Source: Sideroxyarcus emersonii (GTDB lineage: Bacteria > Pseudomonadota > Gammaproteobacteria > Burkholderiales > Gallionellaceae). Taken from it: DNA of 64,000 nt. Each line of letters opens with the position of its first letter. The first letter of the stretch is position 1. The DNA lies in the NCBI RefSeq assembly GCF_021654335.1, contig NZ_AP023423.1:186001-250000 (forward strand), given 5' to 3'. Below the pieces are notes generated by a model. That model saw nothing but the letters and a program-made list of their open reading frames with translations, was not told the origin of the DNA and searched no databases. A program made the translations under genes and the position numbers. Shown here in pieces: positions 56,400 to 64,000 of the stretch.

Positions 56400-57805
56400 T
56401 GCTGGATATTAAGCGTGCGCTCTCGCTCGGCATCGTGTTGGTGGCATTCGGTTTCGGCTTGCACAAGGCATGGCAGCAGCCGGCCCTGTCGTTCGGCTTC
56501 CGCCTGCCGGTGATCGATACTCCTGCCGCCCAGCCTGTGGCGGTGGTGAAGAAGCCGCCGGTGCGGAAAAAAGGCCGGCGGCGATCCCGTCGCGGGGAGG
56601 ATGAGCCGAATGTGGTCGTGGGGCGCTACGAGAGTCATTTCGCTTCTTCCCGCCTGCATGTGCAGACCCACGCGTCCTCGCTTGTCGAGCTCAAGGACGG
56701 ACGGATTCGCGCCTTCTGGTTCTCCGGCAGCCGGGAAGGTGCATCCGATGTGACCGTCAACAGCGCGGTGTTCGATCCGCTCAAGGACGAATGGGGTGCC
56801 GAGCAGGTGGTGGCCAGCCGTTCCAGCACGCAGCGCGCCCTGCATCGTTATGTTTCGAAACTGGGCAACCCGGTAGCGGCCCGTGCGGCGGACGGCAGCT
56901 TGCGCCTGTTCTATGTGACGGTGTCGCTGGGCGGCTGGGCCGGCAGCTCCATCACAATGATGACCTCGCACGACGACGGCGAGACATGGGATGCGCCGCG
57001 CCGCCTGATCACCTCTCCGTTCATCAACATCAGCACGCTGGTGAAGGGCACGCCGTTCCTGTATGCCGACGGATCGATGGGCGTGCCGGTGTACCACGAG
57101 TCGTTCAGCAAATTCGCCGAGATGCTGCATCTCGATGCGGCAGGCAATGTTGTCGACAAGCAGCGCCTGGCCAGTGCCGGGCAAGGCACGCTGCAGCCGG
57201 TGGTGCTGGCCAGGAGCCGGGACGACGCGCTGGTGCTGACGCGTTACGCCGGCAAGGACAATCCCCATCTTGCCCGCAGCCTGACCACCGAAGACGGCGG
57301 GCAGCACTGGAGCGGGGTGGAAAAATCCGCCTTCCCCAATCCCGATGCGGCGCTGTCGGCCACGGCATTGCCGGACGGGCGGCTGCTGGCGGTGCTGAAC
57401 CACCAGGAGCAGGGACGCGACAGCCTGTCGCTGATGCTGTCGGCAGACGGCGGCCGCAACTGGAAGGAACTGCACCGGCTGGAAGAGATGCGCGTGATCC
57501 GCGACAAGAAGCTGGACGAGAAGCAGTGCATGCACATCGTGCAGGGGCTGCTGCTGAACTCCGAAGCGAGTCTGGCGCAGGCGCCTGCCGCCACGCTGGA
57601 CGAATACCTGGATTCGGCCAAGGCGAGGGTGCGTGCGGACGGCGGCTGCAGCTTCGAATTCTCCTATCCCTACCTGATCCAGGCGCATAACGGCGATTTC
57701 CATCTCTCCTATACCTGGAACCGGGTGTTGATCAAGCACGTCACGTTCGATCAGCTCTGGCTGAATCGTCATTTGAAGAAGGGCAACGATGCAACTGGAC
57801 ACTGA
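56399..57805 (+). CDS. Membrane-anchored BNR/sialidase-like protein
   Basis: 468 residues from ATG 56399 (TGATG overlap with the previous gene); ATG 56390 would leave no room for the ribosome binding site. An N-terminal membrane anchor (about 6-25) is followed by a strongly basic linker ('VKKPPVRKKGRRRSRRG'). The rest is a sialidase-type beta-propeller (BNR_2-like) with 'RIRAFWFSGSREGASDVTV' and Asp boxes 'SHDDGETWDAP', 'TEDGGQHWSG' and 'SADGGRNWKE'. Such domains occur in exo-sialidases but also in other glycosidases or glycan-binding proteins, so sialidase activity is not established. The active side faces the periplasm. Confidence 0.8.
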   Translation: MLDIKRALSLGIVLVAFGFGLHKAWQQPALSFGFRLPVIDTPAAQPVAVVKKPPVRKKGRRRSRRGEDEPNVVVGRYESHFASSRLHVQTHASSLVELKDGRIRAFWFSGSREGASDVTVNSAVFDPLKDEWGAEQVVASRSSTQRALHRYVSKLGNPVAARAADGSLRLFYVTVSLGGWAGSSITMMTSHDDGETWDAPRRLITSPFINISTLVKGTPFLYADGSMGVPVYHESFSKFAEMLHLDAAGNVVDKQRLASAGQGTLQPVVLARSRDDALVLTRYAGKDNPHLARSLTTEDGGQHWSGVEKSAFPNPDAALSATALPDGRLLAVLNHQEQGRDSLSLMLSADGGRNWKELHRLEEMRVIRDKKLDEKQCMHIVQGLLLNSEASLAQAPAATLDEYLDSAKARVRADGGCSFEFSYPYLIQAHNGDFHLSYTWNRVLIKHVTFDQLWLNRHLKKGNDATGH

Positions 57806-58391
57806 CCTGACCGGCCTGGGCGGCATCACGCTGGCCATCCTCGCGTTGCTGCTGCGCCTGCCGCGTGTGCAGGCTTTGCCGCTGCCCAGGCGGGCCGGGG
57901 TGCTGGCTGCGGCGGCCATCGTCGTTTCGATCCCGCTGTGGGGCCTCTCGCTGGCCGGCTTCGTGCGCGGCATCACCGGCGACCTGAGCATCGCCACCCT
58001 GGTGTTGCTGGCGCTGGCTGCGGTGCGTTCTTTCTCCGGCCATGCGCCGGTCGAGGAGCAGGACCGCCTGGCGATGTTGCGAGCGGTGCTGATCGCCGCC
58101 GTCCTGTTCTATCCTTTCGCGCTGGGGCTGGGCATGTTCGACCCCTATCGTCTGGGCTACGGCAACCTGTGGTTCATGGCGGCGCTGCTGGGCGTGGCGG
58201 TCTGGGCCGCCTTGCGCTACTCCGTGCTGCTCGCGTCATGCCTCGCCCTGGCGGTGGCGGCGTGGAGCGCCGGCTGGTACGAATCGCCCAACCTGTGGGA
58301 CTATCTGTTCGACCCGTGGCTGGCGCTCTACGCGCTGGCGGTGCAGTTGAAAACGGGATATTTGCGCTGGAGAGGGAACAAGCATGCCTAG
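57789..58391 (+). CDS. Unrecognised membrane protein of the glycan locus
   Basis: 200 residues with six hydrophobic segments, e.g. 'GGITLAILALLLRLP', 'AGVLAAAAIVVSIPLWGLSL', 'SIATLVLLALAAVRSF' and 'VLIAAVLFYPFALGLGMFD'. No family motif is recognised. It overlaps the sialidase-like gene by 17 bases and the MFS gene by 8, so it belongs to the same translational chain. It may assist export or processing of the glycan. Confidence 0.7.
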   Translation: MQLDTDLTGLGGITLAILALLLRLPRVQALPLPRRAGVLAAAAIVVSIPLWGLSLAGFVRGITGDLSIATLVLLALAAVRSFSGHAPVEEQDRLAMLRAVLIAAVLFYPFALGLGMFDPYRLGYGNLWFMAALLGVAVWAALRYSVLLASCLALAVAAWSAGWYESPNLWDYLFDPWLALYALAVQLKTGYLRWRGNKHA

Positions 58392-59649
58392 TTTGAACCG
58401 CAAGGACTATCGCACGTTGGGGTTGGCCGCGCTGGGCGGGACGCTGGAATTCTACGACTTCATCATCTACGTGTTCTTCGCCGGGGCGATCTCCAAGCTG
58501 TTCTTCCCCGCCGATATGCCGGACTGGCTGAGCCAGACGCAGACCTTCGGCATCTTCGCTGCCGGCTATCTGGCGCGTCCCCTGGGCGGGATCGTGATGG
58601 CGCATTTCGGCGACCTGTTCGGGCGCAAGCGCATGTTCATGCTGAGCATCCTGCTGATGGCGGTGCCGACGCTGGCCATCGGCCTGTTGCCGACGTATGC
58701 GGCGATCGGCATCTGGGCGCCGCTGTTGTTGCTGGCCTTGCGCGTGTTCCAGGGCGCGGCCATCGGCGGCGAAGTGCCCGGCGCCTGGGTGTTCGTCTCC
58801 GAGCACGTGCCGCAGCGCCATGTCGGTTTCGCCTGCGGCACGCTCACGGCGGGGCTGACCGGCGGCATCCTGCTCGGTTCGCTGGTGGCGACCGCGGTGA
58901 ATCGCGCTTATTCGCCGGTCGAGTTGCTGGCGGACGGCTGGCGCGTACCGTTCATCCTCGGCGGCGCATTCGGGCTGGTGGCGGTATGGTTGCGCCAGTA
59001 CCTGCACGAAACGCCGGTGTTCAGGGAGATGCAGGCGCGGCAGCAGCTGGCCGAGGAATTGCCCTTGAAAACCGTGGTGCGGGAACATCTCCCCTCGGTC
59101 GTGCTGACCATGTTGCTGACCTGGCTGCTGTCCGCCGCCATCGTGGTGATGATCCTGATGACGCCGACCCTGATACAGAAACTGTTTGCCATTTCCGCCG
59201 TGACGGCGCTGCAGGCCAACAGCGTGGCAACCCTGTTCCTGAGCATCGGCTGCATCACGTTCGGCGCGCTGGCCGACCGTTTCGGTGCGGGCCGCGTGCT
59301 GGCCGCGGGATGCGTGGCGCTGGGGGCATCCTCCTGGCTGTTGTACCGGCAATTGAGCGTGTCGCCGGAACAGATCTATCTGCTGTACGGCCTGTGCGGT
59401 TTCTTTGTCGGGGTGATCGGCGTGGTTCCCAGCACCGCAGTCCGGCTATTCCCGCCCGCGGTCCGTTTCTCCGGCCTTTCCTTCGGCTATAACGTGGCAT
59501 ATGCCGTGTTCGGCGGCCTGACGCCGGTGCTGGTGAGCCGGCTGTTGCCGCTCGATCCGCAGATCCCGGTGCATTATGTGGTCGCCCTCAGTGCGGCCGG
59601 CGTGGGGATGGGCCTGTACCTGCGCCGGCGGGAGCGGGTTATCGGATAG
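58384..59649 (+). CDS. MFS transporter (MHS/proline-betaine-like subgroup)
   Basis: 421 residues, 12 membrane helices. 'ALGGTLEFYDFIIYVFFAG' and 'GYLARPLGGIVMAHFGDLFG' followed by 'RKRMF' are the MHS-family signature (D-R/G-x-G-R-K between helices 2 and 3). Substrate unknown; the family carries small acids, proline or betaine by H+ symport. Overlaps the membrane-protein gene by 8 bases and ends the locus. Confidence 0.87.
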   Translation: MPSLNRKDYRTLGLAALGGTLEFYDFIIYVFFAGAISKLFFPADMPDWLSQTQTFGIFAAGYLARPLGGIVMAHFGDLFGRKRMFMLSILLMAVPTLAIGLLPTYAAIGIWAPLLLLALRVFQGAAIGGEVPGAWVFVSEHVPQRHVGFACGTLTAGLTGGILLGSLVATAVNRAYSPVELLADGWRVPFILGGAFGLVAVWLRQYLHETPVFREMQARQQLAEELPLKTVVREHLPSVVLTMLLTWLLSAAIVVMILMTPTLIQKLFAISAVTALQANSVATLFLSIGCITFGALADRFGAGRVLAAGCVALGASSWLLYRQLSVSPEQIYLLYGLCGFFVGVIGVVPSTAVRLFPPAVRFSGLSFGYNVAYAVFGGLTPVLVSRLLPLDPQIPVHYVVALSAAGVGMGLYLRRRERVIG

Positions 59650-59669
59650 GACGGCTTTATGCGACAATG

Positions 59670-59691
59670 CGCGCTCTGCGAAAAGAGCGCG
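59670..59691. terminator. Hairpin downstream of the MFS gene
   Basis: CGCGCTC (59670-59676) pairs with GAGCGCG (59685-59691) across 8 bases, giving a perfect 7-bp GC-rich stem about 20 bases past the MFS stop. There is no T-run, so its termination ability is uncertain. Confidence 0.35.
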
Positions 59692-59735
59692 TAACAGCGC
59701 CGGTTTACACTCCGTATTCAGAATAGGAAGCATCT

Positions 59736-60698
59736 TTGGAAAACCTCAAGCAATTACTTGCTTCGGATATGGCGGCGGTGGATGCGGTGATCCGCACCCG
59801 GCTACATTCCGAAGTGGCATTGGTCAACCAGGTCGGCGAATACATCATCAACAGCGGCGGCAAGCGCCTGCGCCCGGCGCTGGTGCTGCTTTCCGCGCAG
59901 GCTTTCGGCTATAGCGGCAGGCATCAGCACGAACTGGCGGCGGTGGTGGAGTTCATCCACACCGCGACCCTGCTGCACGACGATGTGGTGGACGAGTCCG
60001 AGCTGCGGCGCGGGCGCGAAACGGCCAATGCGCTGTTCGGCAACGCGGCCAGCGTGCTGGTGGGGGATTTCCTGTACTCGCGTTCGTTCCAGATGATGGT
60101 CGAGGTGGGCGAGATGCGCGTGATGCAGACGCTGGCCGATGCCACCAATGTCATCGCCGAGGGCGAGGTGTTGCAGCTGCTCAACTGCCACGATGCGGAC
60201 GTGGATGTGGCCAACTACATGCGCGTCATCCATTGCAAGACCGCCAAGCTGTTCGAGGCGGCGATGCGGCTGGGCGCCATCCTCGGCCGCGCATCCGCCG
60301 CCGAGGAAGAGGCGGCTTCGCGTTACGGCATGCATCTCGGCACCGCGTTCCAGCTGATCGACGATGTGCTGGATTATTCGGCCGACGAGGCGCAGACCGG
60401 CAAACATCTTGGCGACGACCTGGCCGAAGGCAAGCCGACGCTGCCATTGATCCATGCGATGCGGCACGGCACCAGCGCACAGGCGGCCGTGGTGCGTGCC
60501 GCGATCGAACAGGGCGACGTGAGCAAGTTCGCCGAAGTGCTGGCGATCATCCGCGATACCGGGGCGCTCGACTTCACCCGGCAGCAGGCGCTGCGCGAGG
60601 CCGAGGCTGCTTGTGCGTCCATCGCTGCGTTTGCCGATTCTAAATACAAGCAGTGTCTGTTAGAATTGGCAAACTTTGCCGCGACGCGGCAATTTTAG
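59736..60698 (+). CDS. ispB: Octaprenyl-diphosphate synthase
   Basis: 320 residues from TTG 59736, which has AGGAAG at 5 bases upstream; no ATG gives a full-length start. Trans-prenyltransferase with 'YIINSGGKRLRPALVLL', the first Asp-rich motif 'LLHDDVVDESELRRG' and the second 'QLIDDVLDYSADEAQTGKHL' followed by 'GDDLAEGKPTLPL'. It makes the C40 side chain for ubiquinone, used by UbiA. Confidence 0.96.
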   Translation: MENLKQLLASDMAAVDAVIRTRLHSEVALVNQVGEYIINSGGKRLRPALVLLSAQAFGYSGRHQHELAAVVEFIHTATLLHDDVVDESELRRGRETANALFGNAASVLVGDFLYSRSFQMMVEVGEMRVMQTLADATNVIAEGEVLQLLNCHDADVDVANYMRVIHCKTAKLFEAAMRLGAILGRASAAEEEAASRYGMHLGTAFQLIDDVLDYSADEAQTGKHLGDDLAEGKPTLPLIHAMRHGTSAQAAVVRAAIEQGDVSKFAEVLAIIRDTGALDFTRQQALREAEAACASIAAFADSKYKQCLLELANFAATRQF

Positions 60699-60728
60699 TT
60701 TCACCGCAGGCCGGCTGGCCTGCATGAG

Positions 60729-60805
<77 letters not shown>

Positions 60806-61071
60806 ATCCAAATTGGTCTTCCATCCACATGATCGTCCATATCTGCGCCCTGGCTGGCGAACGCCAGACAATGGCACGCGGTCGTTCGGCGCAATCGAGC
60901 GGGCCGGGAGTCCGGGGGGCCTTGTGCGCGAATTGCAGAAGGTGGTGTATTCTCTTTTCATGATATGCGGAAAAAAGGCGCGATCCGCGATGGCAATCCG
61001 GTAAAAAACATCACGATCCAGGTCGGGAAAATGGCCAGACTGACAAAGGGCAATTCGATGGCGGACACGCC

Positions 61072-63546
61072 ATGAAAAACTGGTGGAGATCTCTCGGGAT
61101 CGGCACCAAGCTCAGCATCCTCATCCAGGGGATGCTGGTCGTTGTCCTGTTCGTCGCCCACTTCTGGGTCATCAACCTGTTCAATGAGGGCATCCTGGAT
61201 GAAGCCGAACGGCGTGCCGAGATCTCGGCCGACGGGGTGATCAACGGCATGAACATGCTGATGGTCACGGGCATGATCACCGATCCGGAGAACCGCCGGC
61301 TGTTCATCAAGAAGATGGGCGCATCGGAGAACGTGAGCGAACTGCGCATCATCCGCGCCAAACAGGTGCAGGATCAGTTCGGCCCCGGCCTGCCGGAAGA
61401 GCAGATCAGGGACGACATGGATCGTCGCGCCATCGAATCGAAGAAGCCGCAGTTCGAACTGAGCGAAGAGCGCGGCATGCTGAAGCTGCGGGCCGTGGTG
61501 CCATTCATCGCCAGCACCTATTTCCGCGGCACCAACTGCCTGAACTGCCACCATGTGCAAGCCGGATCGGTGAACGGTGCCGCCAGCATCACCATCGACC
61601 TGACCGGCGAACTGAACAACATCAGGCATGCCAAGAACATGCTGATATTGGGGCACATCCTGCTGCAGATCCTGCTGTTCTTCGCCATCAACTGGCTGAT
61701 CCAGAAGTTCATGCGGCCGCTCGTCAAGCTGCAGTCGACCATGGAATCGATGCAGCTCAGCGGCAGCATGGAGCAGTTCGTGCCGATCAGGCTGGAGCCG
61801 GGCGAGCAGGACGAGATCGGCAAGCTCGGTCTGGCGTTCAACCAGATGTCCGAAGCGCTTTCCAGTTCGGAGCGGTCGATGAAACTGGCGGCGTCGATCT
61901 ATCAATCGAATGCCGATGCGATCATGGTCACCGACGAGAACAACCTGATCGTGGACGTGAACCCGGCGTTCACCCGCATCACCGGTTATACGCTGGAGGA
62001 GGTGAGGGGCAAGAATCCCCGGATCATGCAGTCCGGCAAGCATGACCAGGAATTCTACCGCCACATGTGGCAGGCCATCCTGAACGAGGGACACTGGCAG
62101 GGAGAGATCTGGGACAAGCGCAAGACCGGCGAGATCTACGTCAAGATGGCGCATATCAGCATCCTGCGCCGCTCCGATGGCAGCGTATACCGCCATGTGG
62201 CGCAATTTTCCGACATCACCGAGAAGAAACAGAAGGACGAGCTGATCTTCTGGCAGGCCAATTACGACGCGCTGACCTGCCTGCCCAACCGCCGCCTGCT
62301 GAACGACCGGCTCGCGCATGCGCTTGCCGCCAACAAGCGCAACCGGGATTGCGGCGCGCTGATGTTCCTCGACCTGGACAGGTTCAAGACGCTGAACGAC
62401 ACCCTCGGCCACGCCTATGGCGACATGCTGCTGGTCGAGGTGGCCTGGCGCATCAAATCCTGCGTGCGCGAAGTGGACACGGTGGCGCGCATCGGCGGCG
62501 ACGAGTTCGTGGTGCTGCTGGAGAATCTGGGTGCAGACATCAAGGATGCCACGCAGGCGGCAGCGCAAATCGCCGAGAAGATACGCGCCAGCCTGTCCAG
62601 CCCCTACCAGCTGCACGACAAGGTGCATCACAGCTCGCCCAGCATCGGCGTCAGCCTGATACACGGCAACGGCGAGTCGGCGGAAGAGTTGATCAAGCAG
62701 GCCGACATGGCGATGTATCAGGCCAAGGAGGCGGGGCGCAATGCCGTGCGCTTCTTCGATCCGCGGATGCAGCGCTCGGTGGAGGCGATCGCCACGCTGG
62801 AATCGGATCTGCGCCAAGCCATCCACGAAGGGCAATTGCAGCTGTACTACCAGGTCCAGGTCGACCGCGACCGCCGCCCGGTCGGTGCCGAGGCGCTGGT
62901 GCGCTGGATGCACCCGCTGCGCGGAATGGTGCCGCCGGCGCAATTCATCCCCTTTGCCGAGGAGAGCTCGCTGATCCTCGACATCGGGCATTGGGTGCTG
63001 GACGAGGCCTGTCGGCAGATCGCTGCCTGGAGCCATCACGAACGGACGCGCCAACTGGTACTGGCGGTCAACATCAGTGCACGCCAATTCAAGCAGCCCG
63101 GTTTCGTCGAGCAGGTCGCGGCTGTGATCCGGAAACACGGCATCCAGCCGGCGCGCCTCAAGCTGGAATTGACCGAAAGCATCGCGCTGGAGGAGATAGG
63201 TGTCATCACCGCGAAGATGCATGCGCTGCGCAGCGAACTCGGCATCTCGCTGTCGCTGGACGACTTCGGCACGGGCTATTCTTCCCTGTCCTACCTGAAG
63301 CGCCTGCCACTCGACCAGATCAAGATCGACCAGGGTTTCGTGCGCGACATGACGGTGGACAGCAGCGATGCCGTGATGGTGAAGACGATCATCGACATGG
63401 CGCACAACTTCGACCTGGAGGTGATCGCTGAGGGCGTCGAGACGGCGGCCCAGCTGGAGCTGCTGGAGCAGTACGGTTGCGTGGTGTTCCAGGGCTACCT
63501 GTTCGGCAGGCCGGTCCCAGCGGCGGAGTTCGAGGCGCACCTGTAA
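61072..63546 (+). CDS. PAS-GGDEF-EAL protein with periplasmic haem-c motif (Tll0287-like sensor)
   Basis: 824 residues. Membrane helix 1 (about 13-36), a periplasmic domain, then helix 2 (191-211). The periplasmic domain holds 'CLNCH' (156-160) in 'FRGTNCLNCHHVQAGSVNGA', as in Tll0287/DUF3365-like c-haem sensors. A HAMP-like linker (about 212-265), a PAS domain (about 272-390), GGDEF (intact motif at 475-479) and EAL (intact EAL at 607-609, with 'DDFGTGYSSLSYLKRLPLD') follow. It should make and/or degrade c-di-GMP in response to redox, O2, NO or another haem ligand, plus a PAS signal. Which activity dominates cannot be told. Confidence 0.93.
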   Translation: MKNWWRSLGIGTKLSILIQGMLVVVLFVAHFWVINLFNEGILDEAERRAEISADGVINGMNMLMVTGMITDPENRRLFIKKMGASENVSELRIIRAKQVQDQFGPGLPEEQIRDDMDRRAIESKKPQFELSEERGMLKLRAVVPFIASTYFRGTNCLNCHHVQAGSVNGAASITIDLTGELNNIRHAKNMLILGHILLQILLFFAINWLIQKFMRPLVKLQSTMESMQLSGSMEQFVPIRLEPGEQDEIGKLGLAFNQMSEALSSSERSMKLAASIYQSNADAIMVTDENNLIVDVNPAFTRITGYTLEEVRGKNPRIMQSGKHDQEFYRHMWQAILNEGHWQGEIWDKRKTGEIYVKMAHISILRRSDGSVYRHVAQFSDITEKKQKDELIFWQANYDALTCLPNRRLLNDRLAHALAANKRNRDCGALMFLDLDRFKTLNDTLGHAYGDMLLVEVAWRIKSCVREVDTVARIGGDEFVVLLENLGADIKDATQAAAQIAEKIRASLSSPYQLHDKVHHSSPSIGVSLIHGNGESAEELIKQADMAMYQAKEAGRNAVRFFDPRMQRSVEAIATLESDLRQAIHEGQLQLYYQVQVDRDRRPVGAEALVRWMHPLRGMVPPAQFIPFAEESSLILDIGHWVLDEACRQIAAWSHHERTRQLVLAVNISARQFKQPGFVEQVAAVIRKHGIQPARLKLELTESIALEEIGVITAKMHALRSELGISLSLDDFGTGYSSLSYLKRLPLDQIKIDQGFVRDMTVDSSDAVMVKTIIDMAHNFDLEVIAEGVETAAQLELLEQYGCVVFQGYLFGRPVPAAEFEAHL

Positions 63547-63631
63547 TTCCTTGCCCGCGCAAAGCGGCGACAACGCAGGCGCTATCCTGAATATAATGTG
63601 GCCCACTGTTTAACCGGCAGAAGGTCGAACC

Positions 63632-64000
63632 ATGTTCAGTCTGTTTGAAGCGAAACCGGACCACCCCCTGTTCGACCTGGACGAAGCCAGGCGCCTGATC
63701 GCGGAGTTGCCGGAAGACGATCGTTACAAGGCGCTGGAAGACATCACCTTCTGGCTGGACTCGATCAAGACCACCAGCGGTTTCCATCCCGAGGTGCGCA
63801 TCGCCATCATCCTGCTGCTGGACGAGACCGCGTTGCCGCTGCATACGGAGTTGCTGCACCAGTATCTCGGCGCGCCGCACCTGCAGGACTTCAAGGGCGT
63901 GCACCTGTGGCAGGGCGTGCACGCTTATGCCAAGGCGCTGGCCGGGGCGTATGCCGCAAGCATCGACGAATATCGGGCGGCAAAGAGCAAAGCTTCCGAG
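63632..64000 (+). CDS. Unrecognised cytoplasmic protein, N-terminal part
   Basis: 123 residues from ATG 63632, still open at the end of the window. It begins 'MFSLFEAKPDHPLFDLDEAR' and continues with a helical region ('ALEDITFWLDSIKTTSGF', 'IILLLDETALPLHTEL'). No signal peptide, membrane helix or known domain is seen. It starts 85 bases after the GGDEF-EAL gene in the same direction, so a link to c-di-GMP signalling is possible but unproven. Confidence 0.75.
   Translation, partial: MFSLFEAKPDHPLFDLDEARRLIAELPEDDRYKALEDITFWLDSIKTTSGFHPEVRIAIILLLDETALPLHTELLHQYLGAPHLQDFKGVHLWQGVHAYAKALAGAYAASIDEYRAAKSKASE

Noticed and set aside
60958..63606. 882-codon open frame opposite the GGDEF-EAL gene
   Set aside because: Shadow of a long GC-rich gene, with no domain or ribosome binding site; the sense strand has clear intact motifs.

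Overview
This 64 kb window looks like the chromosome of a betaproteobacterium of the order Nitrosomonadales, most like the Gallionellaceae (Sideroxydans/Gallionella group). That placement is an inference from gene content and gene order: hemX-hemY, rpe-gph-trpE-trpG-trpD, dusB-fis-purH-purD, an fds-type NAD formate dehydrogenase, OxyR next to rubrerythrin, c-type cytochrome, and many sensory proteins. GC content is high throughout. I see no insertion sequence, prophage, CRISPR array or rRNA. The only tRNA is tRNA-Pro(CGG) at 60729-60805.

Layout. 1-2.7 kb: end of hemX, hemY, then two small exported proteins (an I9-propeptide-like protein and a retropepsin-like protease). 2.7-4.6 kb: a ferredoxin-reductase-type flavoprotein and an NAD-dependent epimerase. 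4.7-11.2 kb (minus): rpe, gph, trpE, trpG, trpD and a monofunctional relA without its C-terminal ACT domain; a possible Trp-ending leader peptide lies between gph and trpE. 11.8-15.4 kb: a sensor histidine kinase followed by a Ser/Thr kinase with two receiver domains. 15.5-18 kb: apaG, mltA and a lipid A-type acyltransferase. 18.1-21.2 kb: a DUF2934 / PAS / cyclopropane-fatty-acid synthase / geranylgeranyl-reductase-like lipid locus. 21.2-30.2 kb: housekeeping genes (dsbC, a UbiH-family hydroxylase, dusB, fis, purH, purD, tsaC, hemF, a methyltransferase).

30.3-38.9 kb (minus): a formate module with a LysR regulator, an OFA-family transporter, and fdsG-fdsB-fdsA-fdhD-fdsD. These would import formate and oxidise it to CO2 with NADH formation. 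39.2-43.2 kb: a small cytochrome c, then an oxidative-stress module of oxyR (divergent), rubrerythrin, rubredoxin, rubredoxin reductase and dps. 43.3-46.7 kb: a 1112-residue SEC-C/TPR/GT9/TPR/FkbM fusion. 46.7-49.8 kb: ubiA and recG.

49.8-52.8 kb: two paralogous Ser/Thr kinases, each with a cyclic-nucleotide-binding domain, on either side of ridA. 53-59.6 kb: a compact, mostly overlapping gene set (GT9, GtrA, GT39, BNR/sialidase-like, a membrane protein, MFS) that looks like an envelope-glycan locus. 59.7-64 kb: ispB, tRNA-Pro, a PAS-GGDEF-EAL protein with a periplasmic CxxCH haem motif, and the start of an unrecognised gene that leaves the window.

The most unusual items are the twin kinase-CRP proteins, the large SEC-C/TPR/GT9/FkbM fusion with an internal ribosome binding site, the histidine kinase plus kinase-receiver pair, the haem-motif c-di-GMP enzyme, the possible trp leader, and the glycan locus.
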